Source of the DNA: Sphingomonas oligophenolica
GTDB lineage: Bacteria > Pseudomonadota > Alphaproteobacteria > Sphingomonadales > Sphingomonadaceae
Length of the DNA: 64,000 bases
Reading direction: 5' to 3'
Assembly (NCBI RefSeq): GCF_006438955.1
Contig: NZ_RCZK01000006.1
Coordinates: 1-64,000, forward strand
Made by a program: the position numbers and the translations under genes. Every line of letters begins with the position of its first letter. Within the stretch, counting starts at the first letter, position 1. Under the pieces are notes generated by a model. It saw only the letters and a list, made by a program, of their open reading frames with translations. It was not told the origin of the DNA and did no database searches. Below are positions 19,418 through 27,723 of the stretch, one piece after another.

Positions 19418-20437
19418 ATGACCGACACGACCATCGAGGCACCCGCCGCCGATTCCGCAGCGGCACCGGCGCCCTATGTCCGCCCCGACGTGCGCGGCTT
19501 CCTCGATTTCCTCAACAATCTGCCCGGCCCCAAGATGCACGAACTCGACGCGCCGACCGCGCGACAGGTATATATCGCGATGAAGGAGGTCGCGGATCTG
19601 CCGCTGGGCGAGTTGGCGACGGTGCAGGACCTGACGATCCCCGGCCCCGCGGGCGACATTCCGGCGCGGCTGTTCGATGCGCGCGCCACCCGCGAGCCGG
19701 GGCCTGCGGTGGTGTTCTTCCATGGCGGCGGGTTCGTGATCGGCAATATCGACAGCCACGCGACCTTCTGCGCGGAGATGGCGAGAGTGCTCGACGTGCC
19801 GGTGGTGTCGGTCGACTATCGGCTGGCGCCGGAACACGCCTGGCCCGCCGCGCCCGACGATTGCGAGGCGGCGGCGCGCTGGGTCGCCGACAGTCCCGCG
19901 GCACTCGGGCGGAGCGTGACCAGCCTGATCCTGTGCGGCGACAGCGCGGGCGGCACGCTGACGATCGTCGCCGCGATGGACCTGCGCGACAACCCCGCCA
20001 AGGTGCCGGTGATCGTCCAGGCGCCGATCTATCCCGCCGCGGACACGGCGAAACTGTATCCGTCGTATGAGGAGTTCGCCGAAGGCTTCCTGCTGACGCG
20101 CGCGTCGATGGACTGGTTCAACGACGCGTATCGCGCCGACGTCACGCACATGCGCGGATCGCCGATGGCGGGGGGGCTGGAGGGGCTGCCCCCCGCGGTG
20201 ATCATCACCGCCAGCCTCGACCCGATCCGCGACCAGGGTCGCGCCTATGCGGGGGCGCTGATCGCGCAGGGGATTCCGGTGGTGTTCCGCGAGGCGGTGG
20301 GAAATATCCACGGCTTCATCAACCTGCCAAAGGCGGTGCCGTCGAGCGTCGGCGACATCGCGGGGTATCTCGCAGCGGTGAAGATGATGGTCGCGGAGGC
20401 CGAGGGCGCACGGGTCATGCGCCAGGCGGCGGGGTGA
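19418..20437 (+). CDS. Alpha/beta hydrolase, hormone-sensitive-lipase type esterase
   Basis: Cytoplasmic esterase or lipase of 339 residues. The oxyanion motif HGGG (VVFFHGGGFVIGN, near residue 107) and nucleophile elbow GDSAGG (near 181) define the HSL family; the acid and histidine are probably in SLDPIRDQG and GNIHGFIN. The N-terminus is Ala/Pro-rich. It is divergent from the deacetylase-family gene and its end reaches the rppH start region. Natural substrate unknown. Confidence 0.9.
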   Translation: MTDTTIEAPAADSAAAPAPYVRPDVRGFLDFLNNLPGPKMHELDAPTARQVYIAMKEVADLPLGELATVQDLTIPGPAGDIPARLFDARATREPGPAVVFFHGGGFVIGNIDSHATFCAEMARVLDVPVVSVDYRLAPEHAWPAAPDDCEAAARWVADSPAALGRSVTSLILCGDSAGGTLTIVAAMDLRDNPAKVPVIVQAPIYPAADTAKLYPSYEEFAEGFLLTRASMDWFNDAYRADVTHMRGSPMAGGLEGLPPAVIITASLDPIRDQGRAYAGALIAQGIPVVFREAVGNIHGFINLPKAVPSSVGDIAGYLAAVKMMVAEAEGARVMRQAAG

Positions 20438-20454
20438 CGACAGCGGGAAGCGCC

Positions 20455-20976
20455 ATGACCGACCCCACCACCCTGCCCTATCGCCCGTGCGCGGGGATCA
20501 TGCTCGTCAATCGCGACGGCAGGATCTTCGTCGGGCAGCGAATCGATACGACGCTGGAGGCATGGCAAATGCCGCAGGGCGGGATCGATCCGGGCGAAGA
20601 CGCGCTCGACGCCGCGATCCGCGAGCTGGGCGAGGAGACGGGGATCGTGCCCGCGCATGTCGAACTGATCGCCGCAGCCCCCGACGAGCTGTATTACGAC
20701 CTGCCGCCCGAGATGATCGGCAAGGTGTGGAAGGGTAAATGGCGCGGGCAGCGGCAGCGCTGGTTCCTGTTTCGCTTTCTGGGTAGCGACCGCGACATCG
20801 ACATCGCGACCGCGCATGAGGAATTCCGCGCCTGGCGGTGGAGCGATCCGGCCGACCTTCCCCGCCTGATCGTGCCGTTCAAACGCGCGCTGTACGACAA
20901 GGTGCTCGCCGCATTCGCGCCCCATCTGGCCGCAGACCGGGCGGCGCGGCTTCCCGTCGCGAATCGAGCCGACTAG
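20455..20976 (+). CDS. rppH: RNA pyrophosphohydrolase
   Basis: NUDIX enzyme that removes pyrophosphate from the 5' end of mRNAs and so begins their decay. The protein starts TDPTTLPYRPCAGIMLVN and has an intact Nudix box: G-GIDPG-E-DALDAAI-REL-G-EE-T-GI. WQMPQGG and WRGQRQRWFLFRF are typical of RppH/IalA. The frame allows a GTG at 20434, but ATG 20455 has GGGAAG upstream and matches homologues, giving 173 residues. It overlaps nothing and precedes a DUF481 gene by 9 bases. Confidence 0.93.
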   Translation: MTDPTTLPYRPCAGIMLVNRDGRIFVGQRIDTTLEAWQMPQGGIDPGEDALDAAIRELGEETGIVPAHVELIAAAPDELYYDLPPEMIGKVWKGKWRGQRQRWFLFRFLGSDRDIDIATAHEEFRAWRWSDPADLPRLIVPFKRALYDKVLAAFAPHLAADRAARLPVANRAD

Positions 20977-20985
20977 AGCGACCGC

Positions 20986-21912
20986 ATGATCGCGTTCGTT
21001 GTTGCCGCCGCCCTCGCCCTGTCACCCGCATTGCTCGATGCCCCTCTGCCCAGCGCGACGCCGGGTGACAGCGACGTGCCGATCCCCGCCGCGATCAAGG
21101 CGATGCTGGATGCGGCGATCGAATCGGGCAACGAGGGCGATGTCGCGACGATCGTCAAATATGCGCGGGTCGCCGATCCCGCGACCGCGGACACCGTGCT
21201 GCACATCGCCGGCACCTGGCGCGCCGATCGCGCCGCTGCGCGCAACGAGACGATCCGCGCGGCGGGGATGTTCGACCTGTGGAGGGGGCGCGCCGAACTC
21301 GGCGGGTATCGCACCTCGGGCAATTCGGACACGCTGGGGCTGACCGCGGTGCTCGATGCGACCCGCGAGGGGCTGAACTGGCGGCACAAATTCCATGCCC
21401 AGACGGACTATACCGAGAACGCGGGCGTCACGACCCGCGAACATTATCTCGCCAGCTACGAACCCAATTACAAGATCGACGAGCGGCTCTACATCTATGG
21501 CGCGGCACAATATGAATCGGACCGGTTCCTCGGCTATTACGACCGCGCGTCGACCTCGGTCGGGGCGGGGTACAGCGCGATCAAGTCGCCCTCGATCAAG
21601 CTTGATGTCGAACTCGGCCCCGCGTTCCGCCACACCTATCTCACCGACGGCACCACGCAGGACAGCCCCGCCGCACGTGGGACGGTGGATTTCCAGTGGA
21701 AGCTGCTGGCGGGACTGACGCTGTCGCAGACCGGATCGGCCTATGCGCAGCGCTATAATTCGACGGTCAGCGGGACGACCGCGGTCAACGCCAAGCTGAT
21801 CGGGCCGTTGTCAGCGCAGCTATCCTATTACGTCCAGTACGAGAGCGAACCCCCGGTCGGGTCGGTATCGACCGATACCACCAGCCGCGCGGCGCTGGTC
21901 TATAGCTTCTAG
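20986..21912 (+). CDS. DUF481 (YdiY-type) outer-membrane protein
   Basis: A 308-residue exported protein: residues 1-18 are a signal peptide (MIAFVVAAALALSPALLDAP), then a helical region to about 95, then a beta-barrel-like part with alternating pattern (RAELGGYRTSGNSDTLGLTA, LNWRHKFHAQTDYTENAG, ending AALVYSF with a terminal Phe). This is the salt-induced YdiY/DUF481 outer-membrane family of unknown function. It lies 9 bases after rppH and probably shares its transcript. Confidence 0.82.
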   Translation: MIAFVVAAALALSPALLDAPLPSATPGDSDVPIPAAIKAMLDAAIESGNEGDVATIVKYARVADPATADTVLHIAGTWRADRAAARNETIRAAGMFDLWRGRAELGGYRTSGNSDTLGLTAVLDATREGLNWRHKFHAQTDYTENAGVTTREHYLASYEPNYKIDERLYIYGAAQYESDRFLGYYDRASTSVGAGYSAIKSPSIKLDVELGPAFRHTYLTDGTTQDSPAARGTVDFQWKLLAGLTLSQTGSAYAQRYNSTVSGTTAVNAKLIGPLSAQLSYYVQYESEPPVGSVSTDTTSRAALVYSF

Positions 21913-21957
21913 GGTACCCCGGTGGTTTGGCGCGCGATTGTTCGCTAGTGACCGGGG

Positions 21958-23166
21958 ATGACTTCACTATCCGATGACGAACGCGCGGCGGTGGCGGGCA
22001 TCGACCAGGCTGCGATGCTGGCGCAGGTCGAACGCTGGGCGGCGATCAACAGCGGGACGCGCAACCTTGCCGGGGTCGCGGCGATGGCGGGCGAGCTGGC
22101 CGACGCGTTCGCGGTGCTGCCCGGCGACGTCGCGATGGTCGACGCGGTGCCGGTCGAAAGCGTGGGCGCGGACGGCGCGGTGTCGGTGCTCGATCATGGT
22201 CGCCACCTGCATCTCACGGTACGTCCCGACGCGCCGGTCCAGATGCTGCTGACCGGGCATATGGACACGGTGTATCCGGTCGATCACGCGTTCCAGACGC
22301 TGACGCATCGCGACGACGGGACGATCAACGGCCCCGGCACCGCCGACATGAAGGGCGGGCTGGCGACGATGCTCGCGGCGTTGATGGCGGTCGAGACGAC
22401 GCCGCTCGCGGCGCGGCTGGGCTATGAAGTCGTGATCAATTCGGACGAGGAAACGGGCAGCTTTTCCTCCGCTACGCTGCTGGCATCTGCGGCGCGGGGC
22501 AAGATCGCGGCGCTGACCTACGAACCCGCGCTCGCCGACGGGACGCTCGCGGGCGCACGCGGCGGCACCGGCAATTTCTCGATCGTGGTGCGGGGCCTCA
22601 GCGCGCACGCCGGGCGCAACCCCGACGACGGACGCAACGCGGTGCTCGCCGCCGCCGACATTGCGCTGCGGCTCGCCGAGGCGCGCGGGCCGCGCCTCTC
22701 GGTGAACCCTGCGCGGATCGACGGCGGCGGGCCGAACAACGTCGTCCCCGATCTCGCGGTGCTGCGGGTCAACTTCCGTCCCGCGACCAGCGACGAGATC
22801 GCACGCGCGCAGGCGCATATCGACGCCGCGGTCGCGATGGTCGCGGCCAAGCATGACGTCAGGATCGAGGTCCATGGCGGCTTCAACCGACCGCCCAAGC
22901 CGATCGACGCGCAGGCGGAAAAGCTGTTTGGGCTGGTCAAGGCGGCGGGCGGCGACCTGGGGCTCGCCATCGCGTGGCGCGCGACCGGGGGGGTGTGCGA
23001 CGGCAACAACATCGCCGCGGCGGGCGTCCCCGTCGTCGACACGATGGGGGTGCGCGGCGGCGCGATCCATTCACCGGACGAATTCATGATCGTCGACAGC
23101 CTCGCCGAGCGCGCCGCGCTGTCGGCGGTGACGATGCTGCGGCTCGCGACACAAGGACGGTTATGA
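21958..23166 (+). CDS. M20-family metallohydrolase, first gene of the arginine succinyltransferase operon
   Basis: Zinc-dependent amidohydrolase of 402 residues, closest in pattern to the carboxypeptidase G2/ArgE group: LLTGHMDTVYP (metal His), GPGTADMKGGLATML (bridging Asp), INSDEETGS (catalytic Glu pair) and a GGGPNNVVPDLAVLRVN dimerisation-lid region. Its stop overlaps the astA start (ATGA), and astB follows with the same overlap. In the AST route the last step, succinylglutamate to glutamate plus succinate, is normally done by AstE (a different, M14-like family). This M20 enzyme could do that step; this is inference from position only. Confidence 0.88.
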   Translation: MTSLSDDERAAVAGIDQAAMLAQVERWAAINSGTRNLAGVAAMAGELADAFAVLPGDVAMVDAVPVESVGADGAVSVLDHGRHLHLTVRPDAPVQMLLTGHMDTVYPVDHAFQTLTHRDDGTINGPGTADMKGGLATMLAALMAVETTPLAARLGYEVVINSDEETGSFSSATLLASAARGKIAALTYEPALADGTLAGARGGTGNFSIVVRGLSAHAGRNPDDGRNAVLAAADIALRLAEARGPRLSVNPARIDGGGPNNVVPDLAVLRVNFRPATSDEIARAQAHIDAAVAMVAAKHDVRIEVHGGFNRPPKPIDAQAEKLFGLVKAAGGDLGLAIAWRATGGVCDGNNIAAAGVPVVDTMGVRGGAIHSPDEFMIVDSLAERAALSAVTMLRLATQGRL

Positions 23167-24179
23167 CCTTCATCATTCGACCCGCGCGGCTGGGCGACCT
23201 GCAGCATCTCTACGAAATGGCCAAGCTGACCGGGGGCGGCTTCACCAACCTGCCCCCCGACCGCGCATCGCTGACCGCGAAGCTCGAACGCAGCGAAGCG
23301 GCGTTCGCGCGCGACGGCGACGCGCTCGAGGACGAACTGTTCGTGCTGGTGCTCGAAAACCTCAAGACCCACGAGGTGCGGGGGACGTGCCAGCTGTTCA
23401 CCCGGGTGGGGCAAACGAACCCCTTCTACAGCTATCGCATCGGCACGCTGACCCAGCACAGCCGCGAACTCGACCGGACGTTTCGTGCCGAAATGCTGGC
23501 GTTGACGACCGATCTTGAGGGTTCGTGCGAAGTCGGTGGACTGTTCCTCCATCCCGGCGAACGCGCAGGCGGACTCGGCCTGCTGCTCGCGCGGAGCCGG
23601 TATCTGTTCATCAAGACGCACCGCGCCCGGTTCGCCGACCGCATCCTCGCCGAATTGCGCGGGATCATCGACGAGGCGGGGGGATCGCCGTTCTGGGACG
23701 GTCTGGCGGGGCGGTTCTTCGGGATGAATTTCCAGGACGCCGACCAGTTCAACGCGAGCCACGGCCACCAGTTCATCGCCGACCTGATGCCCAAACACCC
23801 GATCTACACCGCGATGCTGTCCGAGACCGCGCGCTCGACGATCGGGCTGCCGCACCCGTCGGGGCGGGCGGCGATGCGGATGCTGGAGAACGAAGGCTTC
23901 GCCTATGCGAATTACGTCGATATCTTCGACGGCGGGCCGACAATGACCGCGCTGACCGACAAGGTGAAATCGATCGCGGCGGCGAAGGAAAGCCGGATTC
24001 TGACCTGCGACCAGGATGGCGGCCAGGAATCGCTGATCGCGACCGGGCGGCTGACGGATTTCCGCTGCGCCTATGGGCTGGTGCGCGAGGTCGGCGACGC
24101 GATCGTGTTGTCGCGCGACTGCGCGCAGGCGCTGCGCGTCGGCGAGGACGACCATGTGCTCCACGTCGGCCGACTATGA
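23163..24179 (+). CDS. astA: Arginine N-succinyltransferase
   Basis: First enzyme of arginine catabolism by the AST pathway: succinyl-CoA plus L-arginine to N2-succinylarginine. The 338-residue protein has the AstA pattern MTFIIRPARLGDLQHLYEMA, the GNAT-like middle segment CEVGGLFLHPGERAGGLG, and FRCAYGLVRE near the end. ATG 23163 overlaps the previous stop; the longer upstream frame lies inside the M20 gene and is not used. Starts and stops overlap on both sides, so the operon is tightly coupled. Confidence 0.95.
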   Translation: MTFIIRPARLGDLQHLYEMAKLTGGGFTNLPPDRASLTAKLERSEAAFARDGDALEDELFVLVLENLKTHEVRGTCQLFTRVGQTNPFYSYRIGTLTQHSRELDRTFRAEMLALTTDLEGSCEVGGLFLHPGERAGGLGLLLARSRYLFIKTHRARFADRILAELRGIIDEAGGSPFWDGLAGRFFGMNFQDADQFNASHGHQFIADLMPKHPIYTAMLSETARSTIGLPHPSGRAAMRMLENEGFAYANYVDIFDGGPTMTALTDKVKSIAAAKESRILTCDQDGGQESLIATGRLTDFRCAYGLVREVGDAIVLSRDCAQALRVGEDDHVLHVGRL

Positions 24180-25432
24180 GCGTCGTCGAGATCAATTTCG
24201 ACGGGATCGTCGGGCCGAGCCACAATTATGCGGGGCTGTCGCCGGGCAACCTCGCGGCGACCGGCAATGCGGGCGCAGCGTCGCATCCCCGCGCCGCGGC
24301 GTTGCAGGGGATCGCGAAGATGCGCGCCAATCTGGCGCTCGGGCTGGTGCAGGGGATATTCGTGCCGCCGCCGCGCCCCGATCATCGCTGGCTTGCGACG
24401 CTGGCGACCGATTACGCCGCCGCGCCCGCGCATCTTGCCGCGCAGGCGATGTCGGCATCGGCGATGTGGGCGGCGAACGCCGCGACCGTCTCGCCCGCCG
24501 CGGACACGCGCGACGGCACCTGCCACCTGACCGTCGCGAACCTGGTGACGATGCCGCATCGCAGCCACGAATGGCGCGACACGCTCGCGCAATTGCGTGT
24601 CGCGTTCGCGGACCCCGCCTTCAGCGTCCATGCGCCCATCCCCGCGCCGTTCGGCGACGAGGGTGCGGCGAACCACATGCGGCTGTGCGCGCGGCATGGC
24701 GAACCCGGCATCGAGATCTTCGTCTACGGCGTCAGTGGCGGCCCCTTTCCGGCGCGCCAGCACCGCGAGGCGAGCGCGGCGGTCGCACGCGCGCACGGGC
24801 TCGATCCCGATCGCGTCCTGTTCGTCGCGCAGTCGGAAGCGGCGATCGCGGCGGGGGCGTTCCACAATGACGTCGTCGCGGTAGCGAACGAGCGCGTACT
24901 GTTTGCGCACGAACAGGCGTTTGCGGACAGCACGGCGTTCTACGCCGACCTGCGCCGGCTGATGCCCGAGGTCGAGATCGTCGAGGTGCCCGCGGGCGCG
25001 GTGAGCCTGGCCGATGCGATCGCCTCCTATCTGTTCAACGCGCAGCTCGTGACCCCGCCCGACGGCGCGCCGACGCTGATCGTGCCAAGCGAGGCGCGCG
25101 AGACCGCAACGGTATCGGCATGGCTCGACGCGCATGTCGCGGGCAATGGCGCGATCCGCCGGATCGAGACCGTCGACGTGCGCGAATCGATGGCCAATGG
25201 CGGTGGCCCGGCATGCTTGCGGCTGCGCGTGGTCGCGGACCCGGCGACGGTCGACCCGCGGTTCCTGGTCGATTCTGCACGACTCGACCGGATCGCAGGC
25301 GTGATCGAGGCAACCTGGCCCGATCGGATCGATCCCGCGCGGATCGGCGACGCCGCGCTCGTCGTCGCGGTCGAGGCGGCGCACGCCGCGCTGCTCGACG
25401 CGCTCGATCTTGTCGGGTTATTTGACAGTTAA
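24176..25432 (+). CDS. astB: N-succinylarginine dihydrolase
   Basis: Second AST enzyme: hydrolyses succinylarginine to succinylornithine, CO2 and two ammonia. It has the amidinotransferase-fold signature at the start (EINFDGIVGPSHNYAGLSPG), HNDVVAVANERVLFAHEQAF with the catalytic His/Asp region, and the active-site cysteine in MANGGGPACLRLRVV. Length 418 is slightly short of the 440s of the enterobacterial enzymes. AstC and AstD are not present in the window, so succinylornithine is processed by genes elsewhere. Confidence 0.95.
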   Translation: MSVVEINFDGIVGPSHNYAGLSPGNLAATGNAGAASHPRAAALQGIAKMRANLALGLVQGIFVPPPRPDHRWLATLATDYAAAPAHLAAQAMSASAMWAANAATVSPAADTRDGTCHLTVANLVTMPHRSHEWRDTLAQLRVAFADPAFSVHAPIPAPFGDEGAANHMRLCARHGEPGIEIFVYGVSGGPFPARQHREASAAVARAHGLDPDRVLFVAQSEAAIAAGAFHNDVVAVANERVLFAHEQAFADSTAFYADLRRLMPEVEIVEVPAGAVSLADAIASYLFNAQLVTPPDGAPTLIVPSEARETATVSAWLDAHVAGNGAIRRIETVDVRESMANGGGPACLRLRVVADPATVDPRFLVDSARLDRIAGVIEATWPDRIDPARIGDAALVVAVEAAHAALLDALDLVGLFDS

Positions 25433-25497
25433 CCCTGGTCGGTAACGCGGATCGACGCGTTTCCGGGATTGGCGCGGGGTTTGCTTAACATCCGGGC

Positions 25498-25716
25498 ATG
25501 TGGACCCGAATCAAACGCCTGTTCGTCATCAAGACCAAGTTCGAGGCGTTCCTGGTGATCTATGGCCTGGGACTTGGCGCGACCGAGCGCGGGGTCCATT
25601 ATCTCCAGCAATATCCGGGCTACGGCGGTTGGCTGTTATTCGCGTGCTGCCCGATCGCGGTCTTCATGGCGGGAACGCGAATCCTCGATTCGCTCGAGCG
25701 CGAACACGCCGATTAG
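25498..25716 (+). CDS. Small membrane protein, function unknown
   Basis: A 72-residue protein starting MWTRIKRLFVIKTKFEAFLV with ATG at 25498. There are one or two hydrophobic segments (FEAFLVIYGLGLGA and WLLFACCPIAVFMAG), flanked by basic residues at the N-terminus, so it is probably an inner-membrane protein with the N-terminus inside. The region looks coding and the pattern is familiar from other sphingomonads, but no function is known. Unlinked to the AST operon by overlap. Confidence 0.65.
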   Translation: MWTRIKRLFVIKTKFEAFLVIYGLGLGATERGVHYLQQYPGYGGWLLFACCPIAVFMAGTRILDSLEREHAD

Positions 25717-25776
25717 GGTTGATGACGCCCGATCGAGCGACCCGTCGGGCATGATCGCTTCATCGCAGATCTGACG

Positions 25777-26301
25777 TCAGCCACGCAGGCTGTCGACCGC
25801 GGCGCGCTCATCGTCGGGGATCATCCCTTCCAGCACCGCCCAATAGCCGGTGACCGCAGCCTGCCCCGCCTTGGCATAGGCCGCGGACATCCTGACCCGA
25901 ACCGCTTCGAACAAATCGCTTTCTAGCGCGCGGCCCTCGGCCGTCAGCTTCAGCAGTCGCTGGCGCCGATCGCGCTCGCCCGGGCGGATCGCGATGAGGC
26001 CGCGGTCGGTGAGTTGGTTAAGCACGCGTCCCAGCGATTGTTTGGTGATCGCGAGCAGCCCGAGCAGCTCGCTGACGGTCAGGTCGGGCTTGCGCGCGAC
26101 GAAATACAGCGCACGATGGTGCGCGCGGCCAAGCCCTTGACGCGCCAGCGCTTCATCGACCGCGCGGGTAAGATGGCCGTGGCCGAAATAGAGCAATTCC
26201 ATGCCGCGGCGGAGCTCGGCTTCGCGCAGGAACAGCGCCGAAGCGGACGACGATGCGGGTGAAGAGGTGAGCGGGGCAGCCATATTGACCCGTTTAGCCA
26301 T
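25777..26301 (-). CDS. MarR-family transcriptional regulator
   Basis: Regulator of 174 residues with a Ser/Ala-rich head of 25 residues. The winged helix lies at about 60-125: LTVSELLGLLAITKQSLGRVLNQLTDRGL then RPGERDRRQRLLKLTAEGR, the classic MarR wing. It is divergent from ilvE across 56 bases, so it may control ilvE or itself. Ligand unknown. Confidence 0.9.
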   Translation of the reverse strand: MAKRVNMAAPLTSSPASSSASALFLREAELRRGMELLYFGHGHLTRAVDEALARQGLGRAHHRALYFVARKPDLTVSELLGLLAITKQSLGRVLNQLTDRGLIAIRPGERDRRQRLLKLTAEGRALESDLFEAVRVRMSAAYAKAGQAAVTGYWAVLEGMIPDDERAAVDSLRG

Positions 26302-26357
26302 CGGTCCTAGGCGTCCGCAACCCCTTCAATCCAAGAGAAATCCCGAGAAAGAGATCG

Positions 26358-27461
26358 ATGCCCCCCATCGTGACCGACCTGCCCGCCTTTCGCCTGGAGC
26401 CGACCGCGGCGCCAGTCGCCGCCAACGAGCGCACCGAGCGGCTGGCCGACCCCGGATTTGGGCGCGTGTTCACCGATCATATGGCGACGATCCGCTACAG
26501 CCAGGCGCTCGGCTGGCACGATGCGCGGATCAGCGCGCGCGCGCCGTTGACGCTCGATCCCTCGACCGCGGTGCTCCATTATGCGCAGGAGATTTTCGAG
26601 GGGCTGAAGGCGTATCGCCTCGCCGACGGATCGACCGCGTTGTTCCGGCCGCAGGCGAATGCGCGCCGGTTCCAGAATTCGGCGCGGCGGATGGCGATGG
26701 CCGAATTGCCCGAAGCACTGTTCCTCGAATCGATCCGCTTGCTGGTGAAGACCGATCGCGACTGGATCCCCGACGGCCCCGACGGCGCGCTGTACCTGCG
26801 CCCGTTCATGATCGCGAGCGAGGTGTTCCTCGGCGTCAAGCCGTCGGCGGAGTATCTCTACATGGTCATCGCCTCGTCGGTCGGCGCGTACTGGAAGGGC
26901 GGCGCGCGCCCGGTGTCGATCTGGGTCAGCCAGGATTACAGCCGCGCCGCGCCCGGCGGCACCGGCGACGCCAAATGCGGCGGCAATTACGCCGCGAGCC
27001 TCGCCGCGCAGTCCGAGGCGATCCGCCAGGGGTGCGACCAGGTCGTGTTCCTCGACGCCGCCGAACGGCGCTGGGTCGAGGAACTCGGGGGCATGAACAT
27101 CTTTTTCGTATTCGACGACGGCATCCTGTCGACCCCGCCGCTGACCGGCACGATCCTGCCTGGAATCACGCGCGATTCGATTATGACGATCGCGCGCGAC
27201 GCGGGGCTGACCGTGCGCGAGGAACCCTATGCGATCGACCAGTGGCGCGCCGATGCCGCGAGCGGGCGGCTGAGCGAGGCGTTCGCGTGCGGCACCGCGG
27301 CGGTCGTCACACCGATCGGCAGCGTGAAGGCGAACGACGGCGGGTTTGCCATCGGCGGCGGCGGAACCGGGCAAACGACGCAGCGGATGCTCGACACGCT
27401 GACCGCGATCCAGCGCGGCCGCGCACCTGACCCGCATGGCTGGCTCCAGCCGGTGGCGTGA
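26358..27461 (+). CDS. ilvE: Branched-chain amino acid aminotransferase
   Basis: PLP enzyme (fold class IV) that transfers amino groups between glutamate and the 2-oxoacids of valine, leucine and isoleucine. The PLP lysine is Lys206 in GDAKCGGNYAAS; other signatures are LHYAQEIFEGLKAY, ALYLRPFMIASE, EELGGMNIFFVF and CGTAAVVTPIG. At 367 residues it belongs to the longer eukaryote-like BCAT group (ilvE subgroup with GTGDAKCGGNYA). GAGAAAGAG lies just upstream of the ATG. Confidence 0.95.
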   Translation: MPPIVTDLPAFRLEPTAAPVAANERTERLADPGFGRVFTDHMATIRYSQALGWHDARISARAPLTLDPSTAVLHYAQEIFEGLKAYRLADGSTALFRPQANARRFQNSARRMAMAELPEALFLESIRLLVKTDRDWIPDGPDGALYLRPFMIASEVFLGVKPSAEYLYMVIASSVGAYWKGGARPVSIWVSQDYSRAAPGGTGDAKCGGNYAASLAAQSEAIRQGCDQVVFLDAAERRWVEELGGMNIFFVFDDGILSTPPLTGTILPGITRDSIMTIARDAGLTVREEPYAIDQWRADAASGRLSEAFACGTAAVVTPIGSVKANDGGFAIGGGGTGQTTQRMLDTLTAIQRGRAPDPHGWLQPVA

Positions 27462-27519
27462 ACCCGTCCCAGCGGGGCTTTCCATGATCGATCCGGCGGC
27501 TATAAGGCCGCCTCCCGGA

Positions 27520-27594
27520 TGGGGCGTAGCCAAGTGGTAAGGCAGCGGCTTTTGATGCCGCGTACCGCAGGTTCGAATCCTGCCGCCCCAGCCA
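27520..27594 (+). tRNA. tRNA-Gln (anticodon TTG)
   Basis: Acceptor arms TGGGGCG (27520-27526) and CGCCCCA pair fully; the anticodon stem GCGGC/GCCGC encloses the loop TTTTGAT with anticodon TTG; the T arm contains GGTTCGAATCC. The CCA end is encoded at 27592-27594. A -10-like TATAAG lies 14 bases before the 5' end, inside a GGCGGC-GCCGCC inverted repeat. Confidence 0.97.
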
Positions 27595-27723
27595 ATCCCG
27601 GTACCTGCTTAACGTACTGACCGAAGCCAATCGGCCCAGCCGGGCGACGGCAACGTCGCTCGCGCGCTGCCCAACAGCGGTTGATGCGTGGCGCGCACGT
27701 GGTAGGCGCGCTTGGCGCAGTCT

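Noticed and set aside
22518-24164. 548-codon open frame on the minus strand
   Set aside because: Shadow across the M20 hydrolase and astA genes; no family likeness.
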